From: Gryganskiella cystojenkinii | Lineage: Eukaryota; Mortierellomycota; Mortierellomycetes; Mortierellales; Mortierellaceae | Assembly: GCA_015852425.1 (NCBI GenBank) | Contig: JAAAIG010000650.1 | Span: forward strand, 1-22,544 | Direction: 5' to 3' | DNA: 22,544 nucleotides | Shown here: positions 20,007 through 22,544 of the stretch, piece after piece | How the letters are laid out: each line of letters opens with the position of its first letter | Numbering within the stretch: position 1 is the stretch's first letter | Translations under genes and position numbers: made by a program | Notes under the pieces: model-generated | Told to the model about the DNA's origin: nothing | Seen by the model: only the letters and a program-made list of their open reading frames with translations | Database searches by the model: none

Positions 20007-20420
20007 TGTCGCGAAAGGGATCGCGCCTGGGTGATCGTGGCGAAGACCTTTCCAAATAAAAAAGTGTCAGAGGTCGACGGTTTTGTCCCTAAATGGTGTT
20101 ATTTCTTTTTCAACCGTTTTATCGCGACCGATCTTGGTCAACATTTTGTTGCAATCCAACTTCAGTCACCCCTTGGTAGAGTATTGGTATCAACATACCT
20201 ACGTAAAGACTGATCTCTGCCTCAATTCTTTAAATCGACACTGTCGCCAAGTCACATATCATACCAATTTTGCCACTAGCTCGATAAAAGCAATAATAGC
20301 TATTAAACTTACTATGATAAAAATCGTAAAATCTCACCTGCAAAGTCTGGCGAATGTTCAGCAGCCAGTGCTTTTTTTGAGTTTTATTATCAAAGGTTAT
20401 GTACTGCCCAGTTGGGCATC
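20007..20420. other. Intergenic; no supported gene
   Basis: It lies between the start of the F-box relic and the 3' end of the defensin-like gene, both on the minus strand. It is AT-rich from about 20270 to 20400 and likely carries the defensin-like gene's 3' UTR. Open frames here are short and have no recognisable features. Confidence 0.45.
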
Positions 20421-20636
20421 TTAGATCCAGGAGCAATAGCACCTGTAGCCAGCAATTATAGGGAAACAGAATCCTGTAATACGGCCTTCATCTTTCTGAC
20501 AGTGGTCTATACAATCTTGTTTGTAGCCGGGGCATCCATAGTCGGCCTGTACTGGATGAACACTTGATGTCAGGACAATGACTAATGACGCTGTAAATGC
20601 ATAAGCAGCATACTTTCGAAGGCGTGAGGTATACAT
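20421..20636 (-). CDS. Defensin-like secreted peptide precursor with CS-alpha-beta cysteine pattern (71 aa)
   Basis: ATG at 20636, TAA at 20423-20421, no intron within the coding part. Residues 1-31 are a signal peptide: basic start (SRLRK), hydrophobic core (AFTASLVIVLTSSV), small residues before the cut (VQA). The mature part is about 40 residues with six cysteines at 35, 42, 46, 57, 66 and 68. Spacing is C-x6-C-x3-C-x10-C-x8-C-x-C, with C-x3-C (CIDHC), G-x-C (GFC) and C-x-C (CYC). That is the hallmark of the cysteine-stabilised alpha-beta fold of insect and fungal defensins. Known members are secreted antimicrobial peptides, some of which bind cell-wall precursors. The fold also occurs in peptides with other targets, so activity here is inference. 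The frame extends 19 codons upstream to 20693, but the inner ATG gives the better signal peptide. The upstream TTTTTGCAG (20713) could be the end of a leader intron. Confidence 0.75.
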   Translation of the reverse strand: MYTSRLRKYAAYAFTASLVIVLTSSVHPVQADYGCPGYKQDCIDHCQKDEGRITGFCFPIIAGYRCYCSWI

Positions 20637-20752
20637 GGTGAAGGAAGAATGAATGGAATATTGCAAATATCGAAGGACTGTGGGTGGAATCAAATATGTT
20701 CTTGGCTACACTGCAAAAACCAGATGTCAGATAGCGTATGAATCATCAATAC

Positions 20753-20950
20753 CTCTTGCAAAATTTTCGGTGGTCTAGCCGCAATCTTCAAGAAGAGGAG
20801 GTAATAAAAGAGTTCAGGTCCTCTGGTGAGCGCATCAGGGAACACTCTGATAGCGCCAAGCAACGCTTTTGCAAAGGGCTGTGAGAGGGAGAAATTCCAA
20901 TGTCGAGTACAGCACTTACAATGGTATTGTAGGTGTTACCGTCGCGAATC
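20753..20950 (-). other. Orphan exon-like coding segment with very short flanking introns
   Basis: A 126-nt segment at 20878-20753 encodes 42 residues (PFAKALLGAIRVFPDALTRG, then PELFYYLLFLKIAARPPKIL, then QE). On its 5' side is a 41-nt GTAAGT...CTCACAG intron (20919-20879), preceded by IRDGNTYNTI, which itself follows a pyrimidine tract ending CTCAAG. On its 3' side is a possible 42-nt GTATTG...TTTGCAG intron (20752-20711). All junctions are phase 0. The residues look like a real helical protein segment, but I cannot identify the protein, and upstream and downstream frames close quickly. It may be a fragment of a lost gene captured in the defensin-like gene's 5' region, or a noncoding coincidence. 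Confidence 0.4.
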
Positions 20951-21520
20951 TTGAGTATGGGGAATAGAAAGAGGTTGGTTCACGACACCTGGACGATGCC
21001 TATATTTATTATTTATATAAGCGAATAGGTGATGTAGAGGATGAAAGGCAAACGATTAGTGTTGTACCACTCCCTTTTGGACACCTGGTGAGGATGAGAA
21101 AATTCCAGGTGAGAGACAACAAATCCAGCCGGCAGCAACAGATCAGAGACGGGTGTTAGGTACATACGTTAGTTTAAGGATGAGGGATTCAGAAAGTGGT
21201 GAGTCAAAAACAAAGCAAAGGAGGCTGAGAGAACTCAGACAAAGAGAGAGTGGAGAAAACAGAATCGAAGAAATGATCAGCATTCCCGCCTATCGTAGGT
21301 GGATTATGGAATGGGGAGCATTCAGGGACAGGGACGTTCAGGGGCACTACTTTTCTTTTTTGTTTCCTAGTCATGACTGAGTCATATTAACATAATATTA
21401 TTACTGTAATATACCGCTATTAAACTTATATAATACAAAATCTTATTATTCTCTATTCATGTGTTATTCATCATTCCAGCATTGTTCTTTTATCCTGTGT
21501 CTCAAGTCGCAGCTCCAAAT
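20951..21520. other. Intergenic, AT-rich near 21375-21460
   Basis: No supported gene. An AT-rich stretch TATATTTATTATTTATATAA at 21001-21020 may serve as promoter for minus-strand transcription toward the defensin-like gene, though it lies over 350 nt from its ATG. The AT-rich block at 21375-21460 is probably the 3' UTR/terminator area of the gene ending at 21521. Confidence 0.4.
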
Positions 21521-22543
21521 CTAGACTTTTGGATTGGTAACCCAACAGCTCAAGATGGCCTCAAGTCCATTGAGAATGATGTTGAGGGCATCTGTAATTC
21601 CTTTGAGGTCGAATGGAATGCCGAACCAACCAATAAGTAAATTAGCGGCGCTAACAATACCTGAAGCCGAACCGATAAGACTTCTCAGAGCCGCCGCAGC
21701 ATCAGTGATGAGTGTGGTTGAGCCACTGTTGAGACCCTGCGTAATGTTGTTGACTATCGGTGTAAGCAAATCCGTTATGCCTTTTGGAACACCAAGTTTG
21801 TTAAGGAGGGCCAATGCGGCGTTTAGAAGCATCTGGACGGCCATGATAACGCCTTGGCATCCCCCTCCCTGTGCGCACTGAGGAGGAGGATTCGTTATGC
21901 CGACCAGGTTCAAGATGTAACCCCTGATCTGGTTAGTGGCGTCATTAGGCCCGGCGACGTCGAGGATTGTGAGAAGAGCCTGTATGGCCGCTAGGATTCC
22001 GCCAGCGGCCGTGGCCATACCAGTTTGCGCATCAACGAGCAACTTCTTAAACTCGCCCAGGACAGGGTCCACAACATAAGGACCAACGATCGGGATCTTG
22101 TTGAGGTTTTGTTGAATGAAATTAACGAAATCGGCCAAAAATCCGCTTGATCGCTGTGCGAAAATTTTGCAGGGATCCCTCCAGTCCGTCACATTGAGTC
22201 CTAATAAAGAGGAAGCAGGTAAGCGTTGCGCAGGAAAGTGAAAACAAAAAAAAAAAGTCATCAATACACTTTCATCCAGGGTCTTACCTGCACATTCTGC
22301 TGCATAACCAACAGCATCGTAAGCGAAGCCCATAACCGCCGCGGAAGATCCGTATTTTGGATCCATGGCAAGACCAATGGTCTGGTTGAGGAGCAATCCG
22401 GCAGCATTAAGCTTGGTCTGGTCGTTAGTCGCGATAGCAGAGTCGAGATCAGTGATTGCCGATGCAAACTGTACACTGAACGTTGCTGTTGCGCCTGAGG
22501 CTGCGCCAACTCTGTTATCCTTCACGGGGGTGGTGTATGCGGC
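21521..22543 (-). CDS. Hydrophobic/amphipathic, probably secreted or surface protein (5' end beyond the window)
   Basis: The exon at 22543-22288 continues beyond the right edge. The intron is 22287-22201 (GTAAGA...TTTATTAG, 87 nt), the last exon 22200-21521 (TAG). The join is AECA-GLNVTDWRDPC. About 311 residues are visible. The protein is rich in Ala, Leu, Ile, Gly and Asn, with a succession of amphipathic helices (GGILAAIQALLTILDVAG, VQMLLNAALALLNKLGVP, ITDALNIILNGLEAIL), N-glycosylation sites (NQT, NVT, NIT) and a few cysteines, including a Cys pair in a PPPQCAQGGGCQG loop. There is no charged catalytic signature. The composition suggests an extracellular or cell-wall/hydrophobic surface-associated protein; a signal peptide, if any, lies outside the window. 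I do not recognise the family. The mutation-free frame and good splice sites support a working gene. Confidence 0.7.
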   Translation of the reverse strand, partial: AAYTTPVKDNRVGAASGATATFSVQFASAITDLDSAIATNDQTKLNAAGLLLNQTIGLAMDPKYGSSAAVMGFAYDAVGYAAECAGKTLDESVLMTFFFCFHFPAQRLPASSLLGLNVTDWRDPCKIFAQRSSGFLADFVNFIQQNLNKIPIVGPYVVDPVLGEFKKLLVDAQTGMATAAGGILAAIQALLTILDVAGPNDATNQIRGYILNLVGITNPPPQCAQGGGCQGVIMAVQMLLNAALALLNKLGVPKGITDLLTPIVNNITQGLNSGSTTLITDAAAALRSLIGSASGIVSAANLLIGWFGIPFDLKGITDALNIILNGLEAILSCWVTNPKV

Positions 22544-22544
22544 G

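Noticed and set aside
1..22544. CRISPR arrays, rRNA/tRNA genes, transposon terminal repeats
   Set aside because: No regularly spaced repeats, tRNA-like cloverleaf arms or long inverted terminal repeats were noticed by eye; a tRNA or repeat search program would be needed to exclude them fully.

Overview
The window looks like nuclear DNA of a filamentous fungus, most likely an early-diverging one of the Mortierella type. Genes are short, lie on both strands, and carry GT-AG introns of about 70-180 nt. Several proteins (an F-box/leucine-rich-repeat protein, a short-tailed single-pass surface protein, and large uncharacterised multicopy proteins) match what I remember of Mortierellaceae proteomes. 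That taxonomic call rests on memory and on protein style, not on a search.

Layout. 474-941 (+) is a two-exon small secreted cysteine protein. 1717-2559 (-) is a GH16-type glycoside hydrolase that lacks a signal peptide and starts with an N-myristoylation-type motif. 3101-5139 (-) is a broken copy of an uncharacterised gene family. 6503-8361 (-) is a three-exon single-pass membrane protein. 9018-11347 and 11420-12927 (+) are two further multi-frameshifted relics of large families. 13897-14615 (+) is an intact two-exon gene that shares its N-terminal module, and the exact intron position, with the first of these relics. 15425-17563 (-) is an F-box/LRR gene open from end to end except for one in-frame TGA. 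18612-20006 (-) is its decayed tandem paralogue. 20421-20636 (-) encodes a 71-residue pre-peptide with the cysteine pattern of a CS-alpha-beta defensin. 20753-20950 (-) holds an orphan exon-like segment. 21521-22543 (-) is a secreted or surface protein that runs off the right edge.

No operon-like logic is expected and none is seen. The theme is an accessory, fast-evolving region with secreted and surface proteins, an F-box array, and dead copies of multigene families beside a few intact single genes. The intact genes have clean reading frames while the relics carry many independent lesions, so real decay is more likely than poor sequence quality. The best candidate for something undescribed is the defensin-like peptide. 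Next come the myristoylation-type GH16 protein and the N-terminal module shared by 9018-9330 and 13897-14200.
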